The notes under the pieces: model-generated
What the model was told of the DNA's origin: nothing
The model's database searches: none
Seen by the model: only the letters and a program-made list of their open reading frames with translations
Shown: positions 26,091 through 35,618 of the stretch, piece by piece
Layout of the letters: the number at the start of each line of letters is the position of its first letter
How positions within the stretch are numbered: the first letter of the stretch is position 1
Assembly: GCF_015644725.1 (NCBI RefSeq)
Contig: NZ_CP064795.1
Span: 1,734,501-1,798,500, forward strand
Length of the DNA: 64,000 nucleotides
DNA from: Salinimonas marina
GTDB lineage: Bacteria; Pseudomonadota; Gammaproteobacteria; Enterobacterales; Alteromonadaceae
Direction: 5' to 3'
Made by a program: the position numbers and the translations under genes

Positions 26091-26927
26091 ATGACAATCA
26101 AACTTATTGAAGCAGATACTCTGGCAGAACGTCTAAAACACTATCCGTTAGCAGTGTTGAAAGCGACTATGGCCCTGCCCGGAGGGGGGACTTCCGAGCA
26201 CACTCATACCGAACACCTGCCTGACTCCCAGACTATTGATCTGGATAATGAAGGCAGTCGCCATAAACAGGGTAAAGTGCATCAGCGCTTAGATACGGAT
26301 GACCTGGCACGGTTAGTGGGCAAACTGGGCCTGACCCCGCAATCTGAGGTGGTCGTGTACGATGGGTTTGGTATGTTTTGCGCCCCGCGCATTTGGTGGA
26401 TGTTAAAAGCCATTGGCCACGACAAGGTCAGGGTGCTCAACGGCGGACTTCCGGCATGGCAGCGAGCCGGTGGTCTGACTAACCAGCAAAGTAAGTCGGC
26501 CCCTTTTCATCAGTTGTATCAGCCTCAGCCTCAAAAAGGGTGGTTCGTAGATAGTGCTGAGGTGCTGGCGGCGCTTAACACCGAAACCCAGATTGTAGAT
26601 GCACGCAGCCCGGCAAGATTTGATGGCAATGAACCAGAACCCAGGGCGGGTGTGCGCAGTGGCCATATACCGGGCTCATTGAATGTTTATTATCAGGAAT
26701 TGCTCACTGATAACCGGCTGCGTTCCGCCGCTGAACTTAACGCCATTTTTGATAAAAAAAATGTTAATTTACAACAGCCGATTATTTGTAGCTGTGGTTC
26801 GGGTATTACGGCCTGCATTGTTGGCATGGCCGCTTTAATCTGCGGCGCCCCTAAGGTCACGGTGTATGATGGTAGCTGGACCGAGTGGGGGAGCGACCCA
26901 GCCTTACCTGTTGAGTTATCACAATGA
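26091..26927 (+). CDS. sseA: 3-mercaptopyruvate/thiosulfate sulfurtransferase (tandem rhodanese)
   Basis: A 278-residue protein from the ATG at 26091. The upstream ATG at 26034 adds 19 residues without family character. Two rhodanese domains are visible. The first is inactive, ending around GGLPAWQ. The second has the active loop CGSGITA near residue 235, which matches mercaptopyruvate sulfurtransferases rather than the CRKGVT loop of thiosulfate enzymes. It transfers sulfur from 3-mercaptopyruvate to acceptors in the cytosol. The stop codon overlaps the cobB start (ATGA), so the two are co-translated. Confidence 0.87.
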   Translation: MTIKLIEADTLAERLKHYPLAVLKATMALPGGGTSEHTHTEHLPDSQTIDLDNEGSRHKQGKVHQRLDTDDLARLVGKLGLTPQSEVVVYDGFGMFCAPRIWWMLKAIGHDKVRVLNGGLPAWQRAGGLTNQQSKSAPFHQLYQPQPQKGWFVDSAEVLAALNTETQIVDARSPARFDGNEPEPRAGVRSGHIPGSLNVYYQELLTDNRLRSAAELNAIFDKKNVNLQQPIICSCGSGITACIVGMAALICGAPKVTVYDGSWTEWGSDPALPVELSQ

Positions 26928-27640
26928 ATCGGCTACCGAAGGTGGTGGTGTTGACCGGCGCCGGGATTTCCGCAGAGTCAGGGTTAGCAACCTTTCGTGA
27001 CAATAATGGCTTGTGGGAAGAACACCGAATTGAAGATGTGGCCACACCCCAGGCATTTTCTGCCGACCCCGAACGGGTTTACCGTTTTTATAATGCCCGG
27101 CGGGCGCAGTTACAGGATCCTGCCATTACCCCCAATACGGCCCACCTGGCTCTGGCCAGACTGCAAAGTACGCTAGGGGACAGGATGATGTTGATTACCC
27201 AAAATGTCGATGATTTACATGAGCGCGCCGGCAGTTGCGGGGTGGTTCATATGCATGGCACCTTGCAGTCCTACCGGTGTTTACGTAGCCACAAATCCGT
27301 AGCGTACACCAGTGCGTTTGATAGCCGCACACGTTGTAGCTGCTGTAACCCGGGAAGCCCGGTACGCCCGGATATCGTCTGGTTCGGCGAAATGCCGATG
27401 CATATAGAGCGAATTATAGAGGCATTGAGCCAGGCGGATATTTTTATTGCCATTGGCACTTCAGGTCAGGTATATCCTGCCGCCGGATTCGTTGACATCG
27501 CCCGTGATCATAGCGCACATACGGTAGAGCTTAATTTAGCATCTGCAAGTACCGAAACACTGTTTGAAGAAACCTGGCAAGGCCCGGCAACCAGCGTCGT
27601 GCCAGCCTATGTCGATAAGCTGTTAAAAGCTATACCATAA
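26924..27640 (+). CDS. cobB: NAD-dependent protein deacylase (sirtuin)
   Basis: A 238-residue sirtuin with GAGISAESGLATFRD at about residues 12-26, TQNVDDLHERAG near 90, the catalytic His in VVHMHGTL, a CSCC zinc-site remnant and VRPDIVWFGE near 145. The YNARR segment keeps the Tyr-x-x-Arg pair that confers desuccinylase activity on E. coli CobB. It removes acetyl or succinyl groups from lysines using NAD. Overlap with the sulfurtransferase gene implies a shared transcript. Confidence 0.95.
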   Translation: MNRLPKVVVLTGAGISAESGLATFRDNNGLWEEHRIEDVATPQAFSADPERVYRFYNARRAQLQDPAITPNTAHLALARLQSTLGDRMMLITQNVDDLHERAGSCGVVHMHGTLQSYRCLRSHKSVAYTSAFDSRTRCSCCNPGSPVRPDIVWFGEMPMHIERIIEALSQADIFIAIGTSGQVYPAAGFVDIARDHSAHTVELNLASASTETLFEETWQGPATSVVPAYVDKLLKAIP

Positions 27641-27666
27641 TAAATTTTATATAAGAGACCACAGTT

Positions 27667-28296
27667 ATGTTCTGGCAAGACTTTATTACCATTGCCCTGA
27701 TTCATCTGGTCGCGGTGGCCAGCCCCGGCCCCGACTTTGCCATCGTGGTACGTAACAGTATTACCTTTGGTCGCCGGATCGCCATGTATACCAGTGTCGG
27801 CATTGGCCTGGGGATCCTTATTCATGTGGCCTACTCGCTGGTCGGCTTATCGGTGGTGATTAAAACGACACCCTGGTTGTATCAGGCAATCAGTTATCTG
27901 GCCGCCGCTTACCTGGTGTATCTGGCCATAGGTGCGCTTAAAAGCGGACCGCCTTCAGCCTCTGCCAAAGGAGAGGATACCCCGGCCCCCAAAGAAAAAA
28001 ACATGGGGCCGGGTAAAGCTTTATGGATTGGTTTTTTGACCAACGGGCTAAACCCCAAAGCGACGTTGTTTTTTCTGTCTTTGTTTACTGCGTTTATTGA
28101 TGTAGATACGCCGATGGGGATTAAACTGGCTTATGGTCTTTATCTGGCAATAGCGACCGGTTTGTGGTTTTGCTTTTTGTCTTACATACTGGGCTCTGGC
28201 CGGGTTACCCGCCTGCTGGGCCAAAAAGGCTACTGGCTGGACCGCACCATGGGCGTGTTATTGCTGGGGCTGGCGGCAAAACTGGTTTTCGCTTAG
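27667..28296 (+). CDS. LysE/RhtB-family amino acid exporter
   Basis: A 209-residue membrane protein with six predicted helices and the family signature ASPGPDFAIVVRNSITFGRR near residue 18-37, followed by LNPKATLFF near 138. Members export amino acids such as threonine, homoserine or lysine; substrate cannot be told from sequence. A ribosome binding site (AAGAGA) precedes the ATG, 27 bases after cobB. Confidence 0.9.
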   Translation: MFWQDFITIALIHLVAVASPGPDFAIVVRNSITFGRRIAMYTSVGIGLGILIHVAYSLVGLSVVIKTTPWLYQAISYLAAAYLVYLAIGALKSGPPSASAKGEDTPAPKEKNMGPGKALWIGFLTNGLNPKATLFFLSLFTAFIDVDTPMGIKLAYGLYLAIATGLWFCFLSYILGSGRVTRLLGQKGYWLDRTMGVLLLGLAAKLVFA

Positions 28297-28354
28297 AGAC
28301 CCGCTGAAGATTCAGGTATACTAACGTCGTAATCAATGACTTAAAGAGGATTGG

Positions 28355-29095
28355 GTGAGCAACACAAACCAAAACCCGCAAGGGGACAGGCTGGAAAAAA
28401 CCCTGGCTGGCGACTACGAATTTTCGGTAAAACACATTTTGTTGCGCGCGAACAATCTGGTGAAAAACCACTACCCGCTATTAATTGCCGGTTGTGGTGT
28501 TATTTTACTGGTGGTGGCAATATTGATGGCGATTCTGGTCAGTCGGTTTTCGTTAGAAGGCCTTACCGAATTATCACAATCTCAACAGGCCTTCATTGAT
28601 GTGGTGGTTATTTTTTTGATGGCGCCCATTACCACCGGCCTTATCCTGCTGGCCAGTGATTTGGCGGCAAACCGGCCAGTCCGGTTTCAGAATCTGTTTG
28701 ATTATCTGCCCCAGATTTTGTCGCTGGCAGTGGCGCAATTGTTTGTTTCCATTTTGGTCCAGCTTGGACTTTACCTGCTGATTGTGCCGGGCATGTATGT
28801 ATTTATGGCCAGTGTCTTTACCCTGCCGATTATCGCCCAGAGAAAAGTGCCGGTAACATCTGCACTGATGCTGTCCTTCAAAGTGGTTAACCGCTATTTA
28901 TCCGGGTTTATCTCCCTGTTTGGTATTTTTATACTATTGTTGATGCTCAGCGCGTTTACTCTGGGGCTGGCGATGCTCTGGGTGATGCCCCTGTATTATG
29001 CGACAGTAGGATTGCTGTTTAATGATCTTTTTGGTTCACAGACATCACAGAGTGCGTCTGAACCATCTAACAATGAGTCTACTTTTGATGCATAA
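28355..29095 (+). CDS. Integral membrane protein of unknown function
   Basis: A 246-residue protein with about five hydrophobic helices (around residues 43-65, 88-106, 127-165 in two helices, and 185-220), a polar N-terminus and a Ser-rich tail. GTG start at 28355 preceded by AAAGAGGA. It resembles the DUF975/YciC style of glycerophosphoryl-diester-like membrane proteins by layout only. It overlaps the start of the Bax-like gene, so the two are probably coupled. Confidence 0.7.
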   Translation: MSNTNQNPQGDRLEKTLAGDYEFSVKHILLRANNLVKNHYPLLIAGCGVILLVVAILMAILVSRFSLEGLTELSQSQQAFIDVVVIFLMAPITTGLILLASDLAANRPVRFQNLFDYLPQILSLAVAQLFVSILVQLGLYLLIVPGMYVFMASVFTLPIIAQRKVPVTSALMLSFKVVNRYLSGFISLFGIFILLLMLSAFTLGLAMLWVMPLYYATVGLLFNDLFGSQTSQSASEPSNNESTFDA

Positions 29096-29879
29096 ACGCG
29101 AAACAATCAAAATTGTTCTGATTACACTGGGTATTCTGGCGGTTATTGTTATCAATGCCTGGATCCTGACCTCCCGGGAGCCGGATATTCTGGAGGTGCC
29201 GGAGAGTAAGCAGGCCAGCAAACCAGTGCCTGATTTTTCGTCCTATGAAAATGTCAGTAACCGTAAATCAGCCTTTTTTGATTATCTTCGTCCAGAAGTA
29301 GAAAAACAAAATGAGTATCTATTATCGTTACGTCACTATATTCAGACCACGCAGCGCAAGCTGGCCAATGGCGAAAGTCTGTCTGAAGAGGACAACGAAC
29401 GTCTGACCTGGCTGGTTAAGGAATACGGTGTCAAAAGCTCGGTGGATACCAGCGAAAAGATCAGCCGCTTACTGCAAAAAGTCGATATTTTGCCGGTGGA
29501 ACTGGTGCTGGTTCAGGCCGCCAACGAATCGGCCTGGGGCACCAGCCGGTTTGCACGGGAAGGCTATAACTTTTTCGGGTTGTGGTGTTTTCGCCGGGGC
29601 TGCGGCTTTGTGCCGTCCCAGCGCAACGAAGGTGCCGCTCATGAAGTGGCCCGTTTTGATAATCTGTCCCGGGCGACCTATACCTATATGCGCAACCTGA
29701 ATCGTCATAAAGCATATAAAGATTTACGCAGTATCCGGGCCCGGTTACGCATGAATCAGATGCCGGTAACCGGAATGGCACTAGCTGAAGGATTGATGAA
29801 ATACTCCGAGCGGGGCGCAGCCTATGTTGAAGAGCTTCAGGCAATGATTCGCTTTAACAAAGAGTTTCTTACGGAATGA
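29088..29879 (+). CDS. Bax-like membrane-anchored glucosaminidase-family protein
   Basis: About 263 residues from the ATG at 29088; an alternative ATG at 29073 adds five. The N-terminal helix IVLITLGILAVIVINAWIL anchors the protein in the inner membrane. The periplasmic part has the lysozyme-like signature VQAANESAWGTSRFA with the candidate catalytic Glu, then NFFGLWCF and a Tyr/Met-rich C-terminal helix set, as in E. coli Bax. It probably trims peptidoglycan. It overlaps the genes on both sides. Confidence 0.85.
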   Translation: MHKRETIKIVLITLGILAVIVINAWILTSREPDILEVPESKQASKPVPDFSSYENVSNRKSAFFDYLRPEVEKQNEYLLSLRHYIQTTQRKLANGESLSEEDNERLTWLVKEYGVKSSVDTSEKISRLLQKVDILPVELVLVQAANESAWGTSRFAREGYNFFGLWCFRRGCGFVPSQRNEGAAHEVARFDNLSRATYTYMRNLNRHKAYKDLRSIRARLRMNQMPVTGMALAEGLMKYSERGAAYVEELQAMIRFNKEFLTE

Positions 29880-30514
29880 AAATCTTTTTAACCTTTGTCT
29901 TATTGATCTTCGGCGCTTCACCGGTCGCGGCAGAAACCTTGCAGCTTAAATACCAGCAATTTTACAGTCATCTGCGAAAACTCAATGGTGAAGATACGCA
30001 GGCGTTGCAGTTTGCATTTGGTTTTTTAAATGACACTACTGGCCGGTTGTGCAAAATCCAACAAGCCAGCATTGTTACCCCAAAACAAACCCTGCCGATA
30101 GAGATTAGCCCTGAACAGCGTTTTACCCTGCCATCGGAAAAAGCGCTCAAGCTGGCCGACGCCACCATTGATGTAGAGCTGGCCGCTCATGAGGGGCACT
30201 GTGATATGTCGGTGCAGCTGGAAACCCGGCCACAGTATTTAAAAAGCTATTACAGTGCTGATGAATTGTCGATGCTGGTGGGGCAATACGAAGCCTTTTT
30301 CAATGAAATGGGCAGTTTTTTGTCCTTTATGATGCCGTCGGTGAAAGGCTTGTCATTTCAGTTTGCCGATCCTTACCTGCAACAGCCTTTAAAGGATGCA
30401 CCACAAATTACCAGCGGTTTACTGCAGTTGCCCAGTAACTGGCTGCAACAAGAAAAACCCCTGGTGCTACCTGAGGCGCCGATACGCATCACGGCCATCG
30501 CTTCGGCCCAATAG
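29876..30514 (+). CDS. Secreted protein of the DUF2987 type
   Basis: A 212-residue protein with a clear signal peptide, MKIFLTFVLLIFGASPVAA, cleaved near residue 19. The mature part has LQLKYQQFYSHLRKL and two Cys (near 53 and 103) that could form a disulfide. The layout matches a DUF2987-type family found in marine gammaproteobacteria; function unknown. The ATG overlaps the stop of the Bax-like gene (ATGA). Confidence 0.75.
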   Translation: MKIFLTFVLLIFGASPVAAETLQLKYQQFYSHLRKLNGEDTQALQFAFGFLNDTTGRLCKIQQASIVTPKQTLPIEISPEQRFTLPSEKALKLADATIDVELAAHEGHCDMSVQLETRPQYLKSYYSADELSMLVGQYEAFFNEMGSFLSFMMPSVKGLSFQFADPYLQQPLKDAPQITSGLLQLPSNWLQQEKPLVLPEAPIRITAIASAQ

Positions 30515-30541
30515 GTTGCAGCGTTAAAATCCCTGGGGCGG

Positions 30542-31441
30542 TCAATCGTTCAGGACCAGCTGATAACGAATCTGTTCCGCCAGCCGATTAACGGTTTCCT
30601 CGCCTTTTTCACACAACTCGGTGGCCCGGTGAAATTCCAGTAAGCCCACATCCGCCAGATAAGGCTCTATCAGCACATCCGGTGGATCGCCGCCCAGACG
30701 TGAGCGGGTAACCCGTGCCTGCAGTATTTCCAGTGAGCTGCTCATCACACTCAATATACCTGGTGGTGATTTGTTATCGTCGCTGCCTTCAGGGGAAAAC
30801 CACTGACGTACTACGCTGGAGCTTTTTTGCAAAAAATGCTCGGTTTTACGATCATTTTCTTCGTGTTTCTCGGCTGGCTTTTCAAGCCGCTGCGGACGAA
30901 AGTCGGCATTCAGATTTACGGCAATAACAAAGTCAGCGCCTAACTGACGACACAGATTTACCGGCACCGGATTCACTACCGCGCCATCTACCAGCCAACG
31001 TCCATTATATGACACCGGACTGAACAATGCCGGAATGGCGCAGGAGGCCTGAATCGCTGTGTCCAGCGGGCCGGAGCCAAACATGACTTCGCGACCTGAG
31101 TGAAGATCTGTTGCCACGACGGCGAATTTTTTTTCCATTTCTTCAAAGGTGGCGGCGCAAAAATCAGTCTGCAGCTTTTTAAATACCTTTTCGCCACTTG
31201 CCAGGCCACCTTTTCGAATCCCGATCCCCATCAGTGACAACACCTGCCATTCGGTTAAAGAACAGGACCACTCCCGTAGCTCGTCAAGTTTACCGCTGGC
31301 ATAGGCAGCGCCGACGTAGGCACCCACCGAGCAGCCAGCCACAATATCAATTTTTACCCCAAGCTTTTCAAGGGCCTGAATAATGCCGATATGGGTCCAG
31401 CCGCGGGCTGCACCTGCGCCCAGTGCAATACCTATTTTCAT
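30542..31441 (-). CDS. rssA: Patatin-like phospholipase, RssA type
   Basis: A 299-residue protein with the oxyanion-hole segment GAGAARGWTHIG (residues 8-19), the serine motif GCSVGAYVG with nucleophile Ser near 39, and the Asp of VDGAVVNPVP near 152. These match bacterial patatin-like esterases of the RssA/YchK group. No membrane segment. It is convergent with the DUF2987-type gene and lies 6 bases downstream of the ttcA remnant on the same strand. Confidence 0.9.
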   Translation of the reverse strand: MKIGIALGAGAARGWTHIGIIQALEKLGVKIDIVAGCSVGAYVGAAYASGKLDELREWSCSLTEWQVLSLMGIGIRKGGLASGEKVFKKLQTDFCAATFEEMEKKFAVVATDLHSGREVMFGSGPLDTAIQASCAIPALFSPVSYNGRWLVDGAVVNPVPVNLCRQLGADFVIAVNLNADFRPQRLEKPAEKHEENDRKTEHFLQKSSSVVRQWFSPEGSDDNKSPPGILSVMSSSLEILQARVTRSRLGGDPPDVLIEPYLADVGLLEFHRATELCEKGEETVNRLAEQIRYQLVLND

Positions 31442-31447
31442 ATAGTG

Positions 31448-32218
31448 TTATTCCATTATGTTGATAACCTGAACCGGGGTAGGCTGGTCGGCGTCGCTCG
31501 ATTCAGATTCAAATTGGGGTTCATCAAAAGCAGTATCGCCGTCGGCCACAGGCCCTTCGGAGCGCGCAATATCTTCAAAATTATGCAGCTGACGGTCGAG
31601 CAGATGGGAAGGTGCGACATTTTGCATCGCTTTGAACATAGACTCGATACGGCCCGGAAAACGTTGATTCCAGTCCTGTAGCATATGCTTGATATTCTGG
31701 CGTTGCAGATTTTCCTGCGAGCCACACAAGTTGCAGGGAATGATTGGAAATTCAGCCGTAGCAGAGTATTTTTCGATGTCTTTTTCGCTGCAATAGGCCA
31801 ACGGACGGATGACAATATGCTGACCGTCGTCGCTGACTAATTTAGGCGGCATAGATTTTAGTTTTCCGCCATGAAACATGTTTAAAAACAAGGTTTCGAG
31901 CATGTCATCACGATGGTGCCCAAGGGCGATTTTGGTGGCACCTAATTCGGTGGCGGTACGATACAAAATACCCCGGCGCAGACGTGAACATAATGCGCAG
32001 GTGGTTTTACCCTCAGGCACCTTTTCTTTAACGATAGAATAGGTATCTTCTTCCACAATCTGATAGTCCACTCCCAGATTATCAAGATACTCAGGCAACA
32101 CATGTTCAGGAAATCCCGGCTGCTTCTGGTCCAGGTTCACCGCGATAATATCAAACGAGATGGGGGCTATCTTGCGTAAATATAGCAGGATATCGAGCAT
32201 CGTATAGCTGTCTTTGCC
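31448..32218 (-). pseudogene. ttcA: ttcA, 3' part, cut by the integrative element
   Basis: This holds the codons from GKDS of the PP-loop to the stop, including [10 protein letters not shown] and the CNLCG pair needed for the Fe-S cluster. The 5' part lies 24 kb away at 56501-56686. An open frame runs on into the element up to 32518, but those roughly 100 residues are translated element DNA and lack the SGG of the PP-loop, so an active product is not expected. Intact TtcA 2-thiolates cytidine 32 in tRNA. Confidence 0.93.
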
Positions 32219-32231
32219 TTCTATTAAATAA
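32213..32231 (+). repeat. Left end of the element: core and inverted repeat
   Basis: Core TTTGCC (32213-32218) then TTCTATTAAATAA (32219-32231), which matches the right end in inverse orientation at 11 of 13 positions. From here to the replacement ttcA stop (32534) about 300 bases carry no real gene, only the accidental extension of the ttcA remnant frame. Confidence 0.8.
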
Positions 32232-32533
32232 TGTCTCTGGAATTGAAGAGGTGTAGATATTGTAACCCATTGTTTAATATTGCTAAAATATTTAAGTGGA
32301 AGGGCGGATGCTTTACACAATATATAGCTTTTGTATACAAACGTTAAAGTAGCCCTCAGGTATCTGCTTAATAGCAATGATGAAGCTTTACAAAAATTGA
32401 CCAAGACTTTGTAAATGTGCCAAATGAAAATTATTAGCTCTGTATTTAATGACAGTCCACGATAGGCTGATGTCCAGCCAAAGCCGGGAGCATAAACCAG
32501 CTTATTTTGATACTGCATTAGAGAGGTCCTAAC

Positions 32534-33403
32534 TTACGCTTCATAACTTATTGCTACATCAATAAGGTTTGTGGATGAAATGGTTGGGCCACTGTGCTCA
32601 TACTCTTGACGAGGTCCATCTCTAACGATCATTAAGTCTTCAAAATTGAAAATACTGTTATCGGCCAATTGGCTGGGGCTGACATCACAAATGCTGTTAA
32701 ATATATTTTCAATTCTTCCGGGGCTTGATCTATCCCAGTCAGTGAGCAACCCTTTAATCATTTTCCTTTGAAGATTTTCTTGTGAACCGCATAAGTTGCA
32801 AGGAATAATGGGAAAGCGACAGATTTCAGCATACTTTGCGATGTCTTTTTCGCGACAGTAAGAGAGCGGGCGGATTACTATATTGCGTTTATCGTCACTG
32901 AGCAGTTTTGGAGGCATTGCCTTCATCTTTCCATTGTTGAACATGTTAAGGAATAATGTTTCAACAATATCATCCATGTGATGACCCAAAGCAATTTTAG
33001 TTGCGCCGATTTCTTCAGCGAAAGTGTATAGAGAACCTCGTCTTAATCTCGAGCAGAGCGAGCAGGTTGTTTTTCCTTCTGGTACCTTTTCTCTAACAAT
33101 CGAGTAAGTGTCTTTATCTATGATATAGTAATCGATATCCTTTGATTCGAAATAATTTGGCAGAATGTGTTCTGGGAAACCTGGTTGCTTCTGATCAAGG
33201 TTTACAGCAACCACCTCGAAGTCAATTGGCGCAACTTTTCTTAGATGAATCAATATATCCAGTAATACGAATGAATCCTTTCCACCACTGACAGCACAAA
33301 GTACCTTATCTCCATGCTCAATCATATTGAAATCTTGAACAGCTTTGCCCGTAAGACCCCTCAATTTTTTTTGTAATTTCTTTTGATCGTTTGAAAGTGT
33401 CAC
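32534..33403 (-). CDS. ttcA: Complete TtcA carried by the element (tRNA 2-thiocytidine synthetase)
   Basis: A 289-residue protein with the PP-loop SGGKDS (39-44), CSLC (Cys114, Cys117) and CNLC (Cys202, Cys205), the cysteines expected to bind the Fe-S cluster, and GHHMDD near 141. It uses ATP and sulfide to thiolate cytidine 32 of certain tRNAs. It is clearly diverged from the host gene fragments in both protein and codon use, so it is not a simple duplication. The start ATG overlaps the stop of the auxiliary gene upstream. Its presence probably compensates for the ttcA gene broken by insertion. Confidence 0.95.
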   Translation of the reverse strand: MTLSNDQKKLQKKLRGLTGKAVQDFNMIEHGDKVLCAVSGGKDSFVLLDILIHLRKVAPIDFEVVAVNLDQKQPGFPEHILPNYFESKDIDYYIIDKDTYSIVREKVPEGKTTCSLCSRLRRGSLYTFAEEIGATKIALGHHMDDIVETLFLNMFNNGKMKAMPPKLLSDDKRNIVIRPLSYCREKDIAKYAEICRFPIIPCNLCGSQENLQRKMIKGLLTDWDRSSPGRIENIFNSICDVSPSQLADNSIFNFEDLMIVRDGPRQEYEHSGPTISSTNLIDVAISYEA

Positions 33404-33813
33404 AGTTTGTCCTCGGGTCTTTCTGCGATAAGCAAATCTATATTTCCTTTAAAAGCAGGTATTTCTGCAGCATTCTGAAGAATTCGCTGAAGAAACCTTT
33501 TTTGTTCATTGATAATTTTATTCCTGATATCAACATCAGCCTGAAGCTTCTTAACTTGTAAAACCAAATCGACATCTTTTTTTGTAATAGCTTTCTCTAT
33601 TTGGGGTGTAGCCCCTCTCAAGCTTTTCTTTTTTGTTCTGTAAGCATTATAAATGCCTTTATAGTCTTCAAGTGTCTGCCTGGTTATTTTTAAGCCTAAT
33701 TCAATGTTTATCTTTTGAGTCAATAGTGCCCAAGTCAGCCTACCTTCCCAGACCCAAAGCATCTTTTCGATCCTAAACTGCATTTCCTCAGTTATTTTTG
33801 GTTTGGCTGGCAA
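33400..33813 (-). CDS. Small helical protein, probable recombination auxiliary factor
   Basis: A 137-residue protein with a basic N-terminus, a helix-turn-helix-like segment ([20 protein letters not shown], about 30-49) and a coiled-coil C-terminal half from about 75. Small DNA-binding proteins of this kind accompany multi-recombinase elements: TnpC in Tn554, the fourth gene of GInts, and the auxiliary protein of strand-biased elements. The position at the end opposite the recombinases fits the last. It is translationally coupled to the replacement ttcA (ATGA overlap). Family assignment is by layout, not by search. Confidence 0.6.
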   Translation of the reverse strand: MPAKPKITEEMQFRIEKMLWVWEGRLTWALLTQKINIELGLKITRQTLEDYKGIYNAYRTKKKSLRGATPQIEKAITKKDVDLVLQVKKLQADVDIRNKIINEQKRFLQRILQNAAEIPAFKGNIDLLIAERPEDKL

Positions 33814-34010
33814 TGAAAAAAACTCCTAACAATTCGCAAGTAGAGACAGGAAAACTGCAATATTGTAAATCCTGTAGACATACCCCTCAAGCTCAAATAT
33901 TGTCTTTTTGATACAGAAATTTCTGAAACCCAATGAATGTTTAGCGAATTACGGGTTCTATCCAGACTTTACGTATACATCCATAAGGTGGCAAATTATA
34001 CCTGTAAGGA

Positions 34011-34142
34011 GTGTCTATCACCAAACGAAGGAAGCATTCCCCAGAAGTCAAACACGAATTGATGTTACTTGCACAGCAACCTGATGCAAGTAGCCGTCAA
34101 ATTGCATGGCAACTTAAATACCTGCCTATTCATTCGAAGTAA
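34011..34142 (+). pseudogene. Fragment of an IS66-like transposase accessory gene
   Basis: A 43-codon frame from a GTG contains KRRKHSPEVKHELMLLAQQ and ASSRQIAWQL, the usual opening of IS66/IS3-type OrfA proteins with a helix-turn-helix. The frame stops abruptly and no other part of an insertion sequence is seen around it. It lies in the 428-base gap between the auxiliary gene and the helicase; nothing else is evident there. Confidence 0.5.
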
Positions 34143-34241
34143 TTTGAGACAAAAAAATGGTCTATTGCTATCGGTTTATTTGACTCCCCAGCTTTTACTT
34201 TTATCGACTTTTTAGAACACTAAAGAGTGTATTGATTAATT

Positions 34242-35618
34242 TTACAACATGAATACTTTTTTCCGGAAGCGACCAAATGAGTCTATCGTCGATCCATACC
34301 ATCTAGGGAGAGGGTTGTAGAGAAGATTCTCTACTGTATCCTTATCTGCGAAGGCTGTAGTTAGATCATGTGAGTTGACGCCTCGAGAAGAAGTACCATT
34401 TACCATGTTTAATTTTGGAAACTCTGTACTATTTATCTCATTTGTTTCTGAAGTTTTAATGACGGCGCAATGTGGTACTTCTTCAGAAACTCGACTTGCA
34501 AATTCAAGCAAGCGTGGGTGTGCCAAGGAAATAAAATAGCCCATACCTGTATCATTAGGTTGTGCCCTTAGAACTCGTCCCAATACTTGCCTGAAGTAGA
34601 GTTCAGTTGTTACCAATGAAAGATAGCAACAGACCCTCAAGCGAGGAATATTAGTTCCTTCGCTGATCATGCCAATCGATATAATCCATTTTTTTGTACT
34701 TCGTTTGAAATTTTGAATTAGCCGTTCAGGCTCACTTTCTTTGTAGGTAACCACTTCGCTATATTCACCCAGTGCAAGAAGCAAAGATTGGATTTTTTTA
34801 GCATGAGAAATCGACGCCGCGACAATTAAGCCTCCTGCATCTGAAGCAATCAGACGTTGTTCGTTTAACCGAACAATCCCACGCTTTAGGATTTGTCGTA
34901 ACACCTCATCGTGGGAAGTGAATTCTGAGTAAGGTAGGGTGCTATTCTCAAGAAATTTCGTTATCGAATTAAAGTGCTTTTTATTATCATCCTCAACGAC
35001 AGTAATAAGCTCGTTGTCTAATAGAGTGAGGTGTGGAACGCGACAGACGCCATCATTGATGGCTTGCTTTAGGTCATAACTGTAATCAACCTGTATTTGG
35101 TTGTTCTCACCCACATAATTCGCCAGCGCGATCGGAATAGTGTCGCTTCTCCAAGGGGTACCAGTCAAAGCAATAGTGTAAATTGCTCTCCCTTGAATAT
35201 GCTTCAGAATTTTAGCTCCCCAAGCATTGGCATTTTCAATCTGACTACCTGAACAGTGATGTATTTCATCAAAAATTACAAACACTCGGTAGGTACTCAA
35301 TAGATGCCAAAATGTATCATCCAGATGCCTCATGCTTTGATAAGTAAGTGATGAACCTATTGCGCCCATGCGCCCACAAAAGCGTTTTCCAGTAATGGCT
35401 TCAAGCTCAGTTCTGAAGTCATTTGCTACAACAGTCGAAGGAGAAAAGCATAATACGAGATCAATCTTATCTTGCTTGAGGAGGATGTCAGCGAGGGCAG
35501 ATGCCATGACAGTTTTTCCGGCACCTGGCGTTGCAAGACATAAAAAATGAGAAAAGGGTGATTCAAATTTTTCTAGAGCGGCGTTAATGGCTCTTTGCTG
35601 CCAGTTTCTTAGCCTCAT
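34242..35618 (-). CDS. SF2 DEAD/DEAH-type helicase
   Basis: A 458-residue protein with Walker A ATPGAGKT (near 29-36), DEIH box (near 116-119), LTGTPWRS (motif III-like, near 150) and motif VI QVLGRVLRAQP (near 345). It resembles the ComF/RecQ-like or type I restriction helicase core (ResIII) without a nuclease domain. The stop/start overlap with the winged-helix gene upstream (4 bases) implies co-translation. With the divergent XRE gene it forms a compact module in a defence cargo region, so a defence role is likely but undemonstrated. Confidence 0.8.
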   Translation of the reverse strand: MRLRNWQQRAINAALEKFESPFSHFLCLATPGAGKTVMASALADILLKQDKIDLVLCFSPSTVVANDFRTELEAITGKRFCGRMGAIGSSLTYQSMRHLDDTFWHLLSTYRVFVIFDEIHHCSGSQIENANAWGAKILKHIQGRAIYTIALTGTPWRSDTIPIALANYVGENNQIQVDYSYDLKQAINDGVCRVPHLTLLDNELITVVEDDNKKHFNSITKFLENSTLPYSEFTSHDEVLRQILKRGIVRLNEQRLIASDAGGLIVAASISHAKKIQSLLLALGEYSEVVTYKESEPERLIQNFKRSTKKWIISIGMISEGTNIPRLRVCCYLSLVTTELYFRQVLGRVLRAQPNDTGMGYFISLAHPRLLEFASRVSEEVPHCAVIKTSETNEINSTEFPKLNMVNGTSSRGVNSHDLTTAFADKDTVENLLYNPLPRWYGSTIDSFGRFRKKVFML

